Both the position numbers and the translations under genes were made by a program. Shown in pieces: positions 15,720 to 21,970 of a DNA stretch of 37,266 nucleotides. Source of the stretch: Hydrogenophilales bacterium CG_4_10_14_3_um_filter_63_21 (GTDB lineage Bacteria > Pseudomonadota > Gammaproteobacteria > Burkholderiales > Thiobacillaceae); assembly GCA_002784045.1 (NCBI GenBank), contig PFJX01000147.1:1-37266 (forward strand). Direction: 5' to 3'. A model generated the notes under the pieces. That model made no database searches. It was not told the origin of the DNA and worked only from the letters and a program-made list of their open reading frames with translations. Position 1 is the first letter of the stretch; each line of letters begins with the position of its first letter.

Positions 15720-15735
15720 AGCAAGGGACGTGCCA
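15720..15735 (-). promoter_or_regulatory. Sigma-54 (RpoN) promoter of the flgB operon
   Basis: On the minus strand TGGCACG-TCCC-TTGCT (15735-15720) matches the -24/-12 consensus TGGCACG-N4-TTGCW exactly, with GG and GC 12 nt apart. Transcription would start near 15709, leaving a leader of about 14 nt that contains the flgB SD. Sigma-54 control of rod-hook genes by FlrC/FleR-type activators is well known in polar flagellates. A REP copy begins 2 nt upstream of the -24 box. Confidence 0.85.
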
Positions 15736-15737
15736 GA

Positions 15738-15802
15738 CTGTAGGAGCGGACTGTGTCCGCGATTGCGCGCGTGGCTATCGCGGACACGGTCCGCTCCTAC
15801 AG
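15738..15802. repeat. REP-like palindrome, GTAGGAGCGG type, copy 2
   Basis: Same family as 9027-9091: ends GTAGGAGCGG and CCGCTCCTAC, inner arms GTGTCCGCGAT and ATCGCGGACAC, with a variable centre. Flanking C/T and A/G bases extend the pairing to 15738-15802. It lies between the flgB sigma-54 promoter and the hairpin that follows the diguanylate cyclase gene. Confidence 0.92.
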
Positions 15803-15815
15803 CCGGCACGGCAAG

Positions 15816-15847
15816 AATTGCCGCCGGCGGCAAACCCGGCGGCAATT
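15816..15847 (-). terminator. Strong hairpin directly after the diguanylate cyclase stop
   Basis: A perfect 12-bp stem (15816-15827 with 15836-15847, AATTGCCGCCGG) with an 8-nt loop begins at the base next to the TGA of the GGDEF gene. On the minus strand it is followed by CTTGCC, so the T tract is poor. It may be a weak terminator or a 3'-end stabiliser that separates this gene from the flgB operon. Confidence 0.5.
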
Positions 15848-17572
15848 TCAGCCGCGTTCGACCCGATTTCTGCCGGTTTCTTTGGCGCAATACATGGCGG
15901 CGTCGGCGCGGGCGATAAGACTATTCTGTGCTTCTTCGTGGCCGCGTTCGGCCACCCCGGCGCTGAAGGTGATCAACACCTTGTCGTTGGCGTGCAGGAA
16001 GAACTGGCGGGTGAGTTCCCTTTGCAGGCGCTTCATGATCATTTCCGCCTCATCCAGACCGGTGTTGGGCAACAGAATGAGGAATTCCTCGCCGCCATAG
16101 CGGGCCAGAGAATCAGTGGGACGCAGGAAGTCGCGCACCACGCGGGTGAGGTGTTTGAGCGCTTCATCACCCGCCTGGTGGCCGAGCGAATCGTTGAGTT
16201 TCTTGAAGTGGTCGATGTCCAGCAGGGCGATCGACAGCGATGCGCCCAACCGGTCGGAGCGCGCCAGCTCTCGGGTGAAAGCTTCATCCAGGCCACGACG
16301 GTTGAGGGCGCCGGTGAGCTGGTCTTCGCGCACCAGATTGGAGACCTGGGCCAGTTCGGTTTCCAGTGCGTGGATGCGCTGCTCGGCCTGTTCCGCCTGG
16401 GCACGCGCCTCTTTCAAGTCGCCGTGGCTACGGCGCAGGGCCAGGCGCATACCGTCCATGTCACTGGTCAGGCCTTCGATTACCGCACCCAATTCGCCGA
16501 TGTCGTGCGCCTGTCCAATTCGTTCGGAATAGGCACCGATGCGGGCGTGGTAGCCGTCCGCGTCGTCAGACATGGCGCCGATCCGGTCAATGAAGGTGGT
16601 GATGAGGGAACGCAGCTTTGCCTTGGCGTCATCCAGGCTGCCCTTGATCACCCCCTGCTTGAACACCAGCTCGCGCAGGCCGCGTTCCGCGCCATACAGG
16701 GCATCCGCGCTGAGGTTACCGTCGATCAGCGCCTGCATGGCGGCCATCTGCCCGGAGAACCAGCTATCGTCACCCACCAGTTCGCCCAGGTTGAGGAACA
16801 GCAGCCCAACCAGGCGGCGCAGGCCGATCGATAATTCGTGGTCATCTTCCGAGCGAAGCAACAACTCGCGCCAGATTGCGGCGAGTTCGTCGAAATGGGT
16901 GCTATCGGCGGCGCCGCTTTCCACCAGGGCGGTGGCTAGACGATCGCTACGCTCGGCGAGATCCGGCCAGCGCTGCGCGCAACTACCCGCCAACAGTCGC
17001 AGATTACCTACCAGCGCCTGTCGCAACAGTGGCCAGGAGTCAGTTGCCGCGACCCGCTGGCTGGCCTCTGTAGTGCCGGCTTTATGGTCCAAAAAGCCGG
17101 TATCCTTTAGGGCCAGCCGCGATGTTGGCAAATTCGCCGGCTGCAAGCCGGCGCTACTGGGAGGCGGCGCCAGCGGCATCACGGCGGCTTGGGTGGCGAC
17201 TTCTTCCAGTACCGTGCCGGCGCTGCCAGACTCCATCCAGGAGCGCGCCAGGCTGCTGAGTTTGTCAAACAACTGGACGCCGTCGTGGCCGAAGTTGATC
17301 AGCACGCGCTCCAGCATCTCGCGCTTTTTCGGCTGGGTAAGGCCAGTCTGATAGGCATCCCATTGCTTGATCAGGGGGCGAATCACTTCCGCCCAGCGTA
17401 ACTCGGGCATGGCCTCCACGGGCATGGCCTCCTCATCCTGGCGGCTGTCCTCTTTCCTACTCACCTCGGCATAGGCACGCCGGAAGTTGTCCGGTGTCGG
17501 CGGCAGACGGCGGGTGCTCAGCAAGAGAATGGCCGCGCGTGCGATATCAGCAGGTTGCTTGGAACGTTCCAT
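15848..17572 (-). CDS. Diguanylate cyclase (GGDEF) with a coiled-coil N-terminal region
   Basis: The GGDEF domain covers about residues 412-572 of 574 and has an intact active-site motif GGEEF (493-497), so it should make cyclic di-GMP from two GTP. An inhibitory I-site RPTD (484-487) lies five residues before it, implying product feedback. No membrane segment is seen. Residues about 375-412 look like a coiled coil that would aid dimerisation. The start of the protein (ARAAILLLSTRRLPPTPDNF) resembles a family of soluble proteobacterial cyclases. Residues 139-168 are encoded by a REP-like element. It lies between flgA (divergent) and flgB, so a flagellar role is likely but inferred. Confidence 0.9.
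   Translation of the reverse strand: MERSKQPADIARAAILLLSTRRLPPTPDNFRRAYAEVSRKEDSRQDEEAMPVEAMPELRWAEVIRPLIKQWDAYQTGLTQPKKREMLERVLINFGHDGVQLFDKLSSLARSWMESGSAGTVLEEVATQAAVMPLAPPPSSAGLQPANLPTSRLALKDTGFLDHKAGTTEASQRVAATDSWPLLRQALVGNLRLLAGSCAQRWPDLAERSDRLATALVESGAADSTHFDELAAIWRELLLRSEDDHELSIGLRRLVGLLFLNLGELVGDDSWFSGQMAAMQALIDGNLSADALYGAERGLRELVFKQGVIKGSLDDAKAKLRSLITTFIDRIGAMSDDADGYHARIGAYSERIGQAHDIGELGAVIEGLTSDMDGMRLALRRSHGDLKEARAQAEQAEQRIHALETELAQVSNLVREDQLTGALNRRGLDEAFTRELARSDRLGASLSIALLDIDHFKKLNDSLGHQAGDEALKHLTRVVRDFLRPTDSLARYGGEEFLILLPNTGLDEAEMIMKRLQRELTRQFFLHANDKVLITFSAGVAERGHEEAQNSLIARADAAMYCAKETGRNRVERG
17070..17157. repeat. REP-like element, GTAGCGCCGGC type, in frame inside the GGDEF gene
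   Basis: The ends GTAGTGCCGGCTT and AAGCCGGCGCTAC are inverted with one mismatch and enclose about 60 nt that contain further GCCGGC/AGCCGG arms. The same end sequence forms the palindrome at 5650-5665. The element is 88 nt long and fully inside the reading frame; it encodes residues 139-168, including GLQPANLPTSRLALKDTG, between the N-terminal helical region and the rest of the protein. Confidence 0.75.
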
Positions 17573-17629
17573 GTCAGCATCCGAAAAATGATCGAGAATT
17601 CTAACTTCAACCCCTGCCCCAAACCGCCC

Positions 17630-18325
17630 ATGTCCCCGTTCCGTTTTCTTGTTTTTCTAGTTGTCGCGCCTTGGACAACATGGGCGGCCGAGCCAGTTCA
17701 GGATATGCAATATCTGCGCCAGCTCGGCAACACCTGGCTGGAACAGCAAGCCACGCTGGCCTGGCCGGGTGTTCGCGCGCGCGCGCAGACCGGCGCGGTG
17801 GATGAGCGCCTGCGTCTGGCGGCTTGCCGCGATCTCCAGTTTTCTCTGCCGGCCAGCGCCCACCTCGGCAACAGCGGCAGCCTCAACGTTCAATGCGCGG
17901 CACCGCTCAGGTGGAGCCTGTACCTCGGCTTTCAGTTGCGTCTCTCCGGCCCCGCCTGGATTGCCCGGCGCTACCTGCCGGCACGCACGATCCTCGGCTC
18001 TGCCGATCTGGAAGCGCGCAACATCAACTATGAGCGCCCCCCCACCGACTATCTAAGCGGCGCGCACCTGGCGGTCGGCGCGCGCAGCAACCGGCCGATT
18101 TCGGCCGGGCAACCGGTGCTGGCGGAATGGCTGTCGCGGCCACCCGCCGTCAATGCCGGACAGCGCGTGCGCATTGTCGTGCGCGGCGCCGGTTTCAGCG
18201 TCAACCAGGAAGGCAGCGCACTTGGTGCGGCGGCGGCGGGTGAAGCGGTACGGGTCAAGATCCACTCCGGACGCATCATGCAGGGCATCGCGCAGGACGA
18301 CGGCAGCGTGCTGGTGCGGCCATGA
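17630..18325 (+). CDS. flgA: Flagellar P-ring chaperone FlgA
   Basis: FlgA is a periplasmic chaperone for FlgI assembly. From the ATG at 17630 the product is 231 residues with a Sec signal (FRFLVFLVVAPWTTWAA, cleavage near residue 18). The SAF-type domain includes the family features DLEARNINYE and SRPPAVNAGQRVRIVV, and it ends IAQDDGSVLVRP. No clear SD precedes this ATG. An in-frame ATG at 17588 would add 14 residues that spoil the signal peptide, so I prefer 17630. It is divergent from the GGDEF gene with a 57-nt spacer, and flgM follows. Confidence 0.92.
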   Translation: MSPFRFLVFLVVAPWTTWAAEPVQDMQYLRQLGNTWLEQQATLAWPGVRARAQTGAVDERLRLAACRDLQFSLPASAHLGNSGSLNVQCAAPLRWSLYLGFQLRLSGPAWIARRYLPARTILGSADLEARNINYERPPTDYLSGAHLAVGARSNRPISAGQPVLAEWLSRPPAVNAGQRVRIVVRGAGFSVNQEGSALGAAAAGEAVRVKIHSGRIMQGIAQDDGSVLVRP

Positions 18326-18358
18326 GGGGATTCTTTTTTTCCGTTTCCCTCGTCAATC

Positions 18359-18385
18359 TAAAGGTTGCCGGCGGCTTGCCGATAT
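18359..18385 (+). promoter_or_regulatory. Sigma-28 (FliA) promoter of flgMN
   Basis: TAAAGGTT (18359-18366), an exact 11-nt spacer and GCCGATAT (18378-18385) match the FliA consensus TAAAGTTT-N11-GCCGATAA at nearly every position. It lies about 30 nt upstream of the flgM GTG. In other bacteria flgM, encoding the anti-FliA factor, is itself transcribed by FliA as a feedback loop. Confidence 0.9.
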
Positions 18386-18415
18386 ATTGCTGGCAACCCC
18401 GATGAGGAATCCGTC

Positions 18416-18727
18416 GTGAAAATAGATAGCGCGCTGCAGCACATCACCCACATTCAGGCCAAGGGCGTCAAAACGAAGTCATCCAGAGGCAAGACAGCGG
18501 CTTCGATAGACGGTTCGATCAGTGATAACGTCGAACTCACCGGCACCTCCTCGCGCATCCGCGAGCTGGAAACGCAACTCGCCGACCTCCCGGCCGAAGA
18601 TGCCGGCAAGGTGGAATCCATCCGCCAGGCCATCATCGACGGGACCTTCAAGGTGGACGAGGAAGCGGTGGCCGAAGGCATGGTTCAGGAAACCATAGAG
18701 CAACTCAGCCACCGCCATAACCGATGA
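18416..18727 (+). CDS. flgM: Anti-sigma-28 factor FlgM
   Basis: FlgM binds FliA and holds back late flagellar genes until it is exported through the finished hook-basal body. From a GTG start with GAGGAA 7 nt upstream the product is 103 residues, starting VKIDSALQHI. The N-terminal half is low-complexity and probably disordered, as in known FlgM. The C-terminal half has the FliA-binding helices (SSRIRELETQLA, GKVESIRQAIIDGTFKVDEE). ATG codons upstream are either out of frame or unsupported. Its TGA overlaps the flgN ATG, so the two are coupled. Confidence 0.93.
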   Translation: MKIDSALQHITHIQAKGVKTKSSRGKTAASIDGSISDNVELTGTSSRIRELETQLADLPAEDAGKVESIRQAIIDGTFKVDEEAVAEGMVQETIEQLSHRHNR

Positions 18728-19170
18728 GTACCATCGCCCACCTCGACGCTCTGGCGCGCGAACTCAGCGCCTTTATCAACCTGCTGGAGCAGGAAGCGGC
18801 TGCCCTGGCGACCAACCAGGCGGATGCCCTGGCGCCGCTGATCGCCCAGAGGGAAACCACGAATCGCCGTCTCGCCGACCTCTGGCAAGCATTGACCCGT
18901 GAACTCGCCCTGCCCGCCACGACCACCCTGGCCGCACTGCGTGAACACTGCGACGTCCTGGCGCCGGAAGCCTGGCGGCAGGTGGAAGATAGGGCGCGCC
19001 ACGCGGAACGCCTGAACCGCCTCAACAGCCTGCTTATCGACGAACAATTGCGGCGTACCCAGGCCGCCGTACAGGTGCTGCGCAGCGCCGCCGGCAGCCG
19101 CACACTCTACGGAGCGGATGGCCGTATGAGCGATTCCCTTAACCCCAAACGGAGCATTGATACTGCATGA
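18724..19170 (+). CDS. flgN: Flagellar export chaperone FlgN
   Basis: FlgN is the cytoplasmic chaperone for FlgK and FlgL. The 148-residue product is almost wholly helical. It begins MSTIAHLDALARELSAFINL, with LLEQEAAALATNQADALAPL matching the FlgN pattern of one long N-terminal helix, and it ends in a short polar tail. It overlaps flgM by 4 nt (ATGA) and the HMA gene by 4 nt (ATGA), so all three are translated from one message. Length is typical (about 140-150). Confidence 0.92.
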   Translation: MSTIAHLDALARELSAFINLLEQEAAALATNQADALAPLIAQRETTNRRLADLWQALTRELALPATTTLAALREHCDVLAPEAWRQVEDRARHAERLNRLNSLLIDEQLRRTQAAVQVLRSAAGSRTLYGADGRMSDSLNPKRSIDTA

Positions 19171-19376
19171 ATACCCTGACCTTGACCGTATCCGGCATGA
19201 GCTGCATGGGCTGTGTGAATTCTGTGAAGAACCTGGTGGGCGCCCTGCCCGGCGTCAGCGCGGTGCAGGTTGACCTGGCATCGGGCCGGGTGGATGTTGC
19301 GCATGATCCCGCCCTGGCAACAGCCGAGGCGATCCACGCTGCTATCAGAAGCGGCGGCTATCAGGTGGTCGGATAA
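19167..19376 (+). CDS. HMA-domain metal (copper-type) chaperone
   Basis: This 69-residue protein is a single heavy-metal-associated domain with the metal site GMSCMGCV (Cys13 and Cys16) and the usual beta-alpha-beta-beta-alpha-beta order (LTLTVSG, VNSVKNLVGALPGV, VQVDLASGRVDV, TAEAIHAAIRSGGYQVV). Members such as CopZ pass Cu(I) to P-type ATPases. No ATPase or copper regulator is nearby. Its ATG overlaps the flgN stop, an odd pairing with no known functional basis. It might instead have been captured at the end of the flagellar operon. Confidence 0.9.
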   Translation: MNTLTLTVSGMSCMGCVNSVKNLVGALPGVSAVQVDLASGRVDVAHDPALATAEAIHAAIRSGGYQVVG

Positions 19377-19465
19377 ATCAGAATAAGGTGACCTGCGCGT
19401 TTGCCGGAGAATTGGATAAATCGCTATCCTCCCGGCCCCCCTAACAACACTTGGAGCAAGCCGCA

Positions 19466-20881
19466 ATGTCGCTGTATCCCGTCATTCTTTCCGGGGGTTC
19501 CGGCACCCGCTTGTGGCCTCTCTCGCGTGCCGCGCTGCCCAAGCAACTGCTGCCGCTGGCCTCCGAGAAGACCCTGTTGCAGGAAACCGTGCTGCGTCTA
19601 AGTGGCCTGATGGACGCTGGGGCTCCACTGATCGTCTGCAACAACGATCACCGTTTCCTGATCGCCGAGCAGATGCGCGACATCGAAGTCACTCCACTCG
19701 CCATCTTCCTCGAACCGGTTGGCCGCAACACGGCCCCGGCCGCCGCCATCGCCGCCCTGCACCTGCTGAAACAGGATGCCGACGCGGTCATGCTGCTGCT
19801 TCCCGCCGACCACCTGATTCGCGATGTGCCCGCTTTCCACACCGCCATTGGTGAAGGCATGAAAGCCGTGGCCAGCAGCCATCTGGTGACTTTCGGCATC
19901 GTCCCGGACGCCCCGGAAACCGGTTATGGCTACATCCAGCAGGGTGCCGCGCTGGATGCCTGCGGCGCTCACAATGTCGCCCGTTTTGTGGAAAAGCCGC
20001 GGCGCGAGGATGCCGAGCAATTCCTCGCTTCCGGTGACTATTTCTGGAACAGCGGCATGTTCCTGTTCTCCTGCAAACAGTTTCTCGATGAACTGGGCGA
20101 ATTCCGCCCGGACATCCTCGCCGCCTGCGAACAGGCCCTGGCCAGGGGCCAACATGACCTGGACTTTTGCCGCCTCGACAAGGGCGCATTCGCCGCTTGC
20201 CCATCGGACTCCATCGACTACGCCCTCATGGAACACACCCGGCACGCCGCCGTGGTGCCCACCGACATCGGCTGGAACGACATCGGCGCCTGGTCGGCGC
20301 TGTGGGAAGTGGGCGAGAAGGACACCGCTGGCAACGTCACGCGCGGCGATGTATTTCTGGAAAGCGTGAGCAACTCCCTGATCCGCGCGGAATCGCGCAT
20401 GGTGGCCGCCATCGGGGTTTCCAACCTGCTCATCGTGGAAACCCCGGATGCCCTATTGGTGGCCGACAAATCGCGCGCCCAGGAGGTGAAGAAGGTAGTG
20501 GATTACCTGAAAGCCAACGGCCGCAGCGAGCATGAATTCCACACCCGCGTGTTCCGCCCCTGGGGCTGGTATGAAGGCATCGACCTGGGCGAACGTTTCC
20601 AGGTCAAGCGCATCATGGTCAAACCGGGCGAGAAGCTTTCCTTGCAGATGCATCACCATCGCGCGGAACACTGGATTGTCGTCTCTGGCACCGCCCGCAT
20701 CACCCGCGACGGCGTCGAACAATTGCTGTGTGAGGATGAATCCACCTACATCCCGCTCGGCACCACACACCGCCTGGAAAACCCTGGCCGAATTCCGCTG
20801 CACCTGATCGAGGTGCAATCTGGTTCGTATCTGGGTGAGGACGATATCGTGCGCTTCGAGGACATCTACCAGAGAAGCTGA
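19466..20881 (+). CDS. manC: Mannose-1-phosphate guanylyltransferase / mannose-6-phosphate isomerase
   Basis: This bifunctional type II enzyme supplies GDP-mannose for surface polysaccharides by isomerising fructose-6-phosphate to mannose-6-phosphate and making GDP-mannose from mannose-1-phosphate. The 471-residue product has the pyrophosphorylase signature GGSGTRLWPLSR (10-21) and FVEKP (174-178). Its C-terminal cupin domain (about 350-471) has the metal-binding QMHHHRAEHW (394-403). The ATG at 19466 is preceded by GGAG; a TTG 15 nt upstream is less likely. No polysaccharide genes are adjacent. It could equally be labelled algA/cpsB/xanB-type. Confidence 0.94.
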   Translation: MSLYPVILSGGSGTRLWPLSRAALPKQLLPLASEKTLLQETVLRLSGLMDAGAPLIVCNNDHRFLIAEQMRDIEVTPLAIFLEPVGRNTAPAAAIAALHLLKQDADAVMLLLPADHLIRDVPAFHTAIGEGMKAVASSHLVTFGIVPDAPETGYGYIQQGAALDACGAHNVARFVEKPRREDAEQFLASGDYFWNSGMFLFSCKQFLDELGEFRPDILAACEQALARGQHDLDFCRLDKGAFAACPSDSIDYALMEHTRHAAVVPTDIGWNDIGAWSALWEVGEKDTAGNVTRGDVFLESVSNSLIRAESRMVAAIGVSNLLIVETPDALLVADKSRAQEVKKVVDYLKANGRSEHEFHTRVFRPWGWYEGIDLGERFQVKRIMVKPGEKLSLQMHHHRAEHWIVVSGTARITRDGVEQLLCEDESTYIPLGTTHRLENPGRIPLHLIEVQSGSYLGEDDIVRFEDIYQRS

Positions 20882-20885
20882 GCTG

Positions 20886-21044
20886 ATGAGCAAACGAATA
20901 TCCGGCCCACCTCGGCGCCCGCGCGACCCCGTCGCCAAAGCGGTGCGCACCCCGCGCTTCAAGCAGCGAGTAGTGCCGGACAAACGCTGGCAAGAACGGT
21001 TGAAGGAGCAGGAGGAGGTTGCGGACAAGCCGAAGGAAACGTAG
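20886..21044 (+). CDS. Small basic protein, ArfA-like candidate
   Basis: This 52-residue product starts 4 nt after manC. Its middle (DPVAKAVRTPRFKQRVVPDK, 15-34) aligns with the conserved segment of the alternative ribosome-rescue factor ArfA (E. coli [20 protein letters not shown]), sharing the pattern D-x-x-x-x-A-[LV]-x-x-x-P-x-F-[KR]-Q-R-V. The KGKGSY motif that follows in E. coli is missing; an acidic, lysine-rich tail ends in KPKET. The TAG stop (21042-21044) is part of a REP palindrome. ArfA is normally made from mRNA cut at a hairpin in or near its 3' end, so the hairpin is suggestive. The call is tentative; otherwise it is a small protein of unknown function. Confidence 0.4.
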   Translation: MSKRISGPPRRPRDPVAKAVRTPRFKQRVVPDKRWQERLKEQEEVADKPKET

Positions 21045-21104
21045 GAGCGGACCGTTTCCGCGATTGCAACTTTTGCTATATCGCGGACACGGAGCGCTCC
21101 TACG
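21040..21104. repeat. REP-like palindrome, GTAGGAGCGG type, copy 3
   Basis: Ends GTAGGAGCGG and CGCTCCTAC are inverted, with inner arms TTTCCGCGAT and ATCGCGGACAC and a less conserved centre. A flanking C/G pair extends it to 21040-21104. It fills the whole space between two convergent genes. TAG at 21042-21044 ends the plus-strand gene, and CTA at 21100-21102 is the TAG of the minus-strand gene. It may also act as a two-way transcription barrier. Confidence 0.92.
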
Positions 21105-21945
21105 CACTGACCTTGGCAGTCACACCCAACGCTTCCACTCGCCGCGCCAAATCCCGCAACCACGCCTCCGGCAAGGCGGAAAGCCGTTCCGCCTCCGCCT
21201 GCAACGGCGGTCGCGCCAGGCTGTAGAGCAACACCCCATGTAGCGGCACCGCTTCTGTCACGACCCGCGCCAACAGCGCCAGCCAGGCCTCCATTTCTTC
21301 TGTCGGCGGGGCCTTGCCATCCAAAGCGAACAGGCAGGTCTGCATCCAGGTCGGGCATAGAGTCGCCACGGTTTTAAGGCGCTGGTAATGGCGTTCCGGG
21401 TCACTTTCCGTATCGTTGACCAGACGCAAACCCGAGCGCGTGGCGCGGTCGAACTTGAACCACACCTCGCCGCCCAGCCCCGCCATTGTCCGCAAACCAG
21501 CCTGCACTTGCGGCTTGTCGGCCAGGCTGCCATTGGTGATCAACACCAGCTTGATCTGGCCCAGCAGGCTGAAATCCGCCAACACCCTGCTGATCAATTT
21601 CACCACGAGGGGAAACTCGGGGGCACTGGTCGGCTCGCCATTGCCGGACAACGCCACATCGTTGAGTCGGCGCATCCCTTCCTCCACCTGGCTGGTCAGG
21701 AAATCACCACGCACGATGGCATCGAGCATGTGGCGCAATTCGTCTTCCAGTTGCACCAGGTCGAGCGGCGGCGGCCCGCCGCGTTTCAGATTTGGTACTT
21801 GGCAATAAATGCAACGCCAATTGCAGGCATTGTTCGGATTCAGGTTGACTCCTAGCGAAACGCCAGCCGATCGGCGCGAAACCACCGGGTAGACATATTT
21901 CATGCCGGCGGCATCTCGGTCGTGATTGCGTGTGGTTAGCGACAT
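21100..21945 (-). CDS. Radical SAM protein, COG0731-like
   Basis: The product (281 residues from the ATG at 21945) carries the radical SAM cluster motif CNWRCIYC (CxxxCxxC) within NPNNACNWRCIYCQVPNLKR, followed by a GNGEPTSAPEF segment typical of the fold. The general style matches the COG0731 Fe-S oxidoreductases related to the wyosine enzyme TYW1, but bacteria lack wyosine, so the substrate is unknown. An upstream GTG at 21963 is an alternative start; neither start has a good SD. It is divergent from mutY with about 25 nt between starts. Its TAG stop comes from the REP element. Confidence 0.8.
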   Translation of the reverse strand: MSLTTRNHDRDAAGMKYVYPVVSRRSAGVSLGVNLNPNNACNWRCIYCQVPNLKRGGPPPLDLVQLEDELRHMLDAIVRGDFLTSQVEEGMRRLNDVALSGNGEPTSAPEFPLVVKLISRVLADFSLLGQIKLVLITNGSLADKPQVQAGLRTMAGLGGEVWFKFDRATRSGLRLVNDTESDPERHYQRLKTVATLCPTWMQTCLFALDGKAPPTEEMEAWLALLARVVTEAVPLHGVLLYSLARPPLQAEAERLSALPEAWLRDLARRVEALGVTAKVSA

Positions 21946-21970
21946 GGCCCAATTCTGGCACACTCAACTG

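Noticed and set aside
15696-15890. N-terminal extension of flgB through the REP element
   Set aside because: The frame is open, but the family start, the SD and the sigma-54 promoter all fit the ATG at 15695; the extension would lie upstream of the promoter.
18402-18418. ATG at 18402 as the flgM start
   Set aside because: It is out of frame and meets a stop within six codons; the GTG at 18416 has good SD spacing and gives the FlgM N-terminus.
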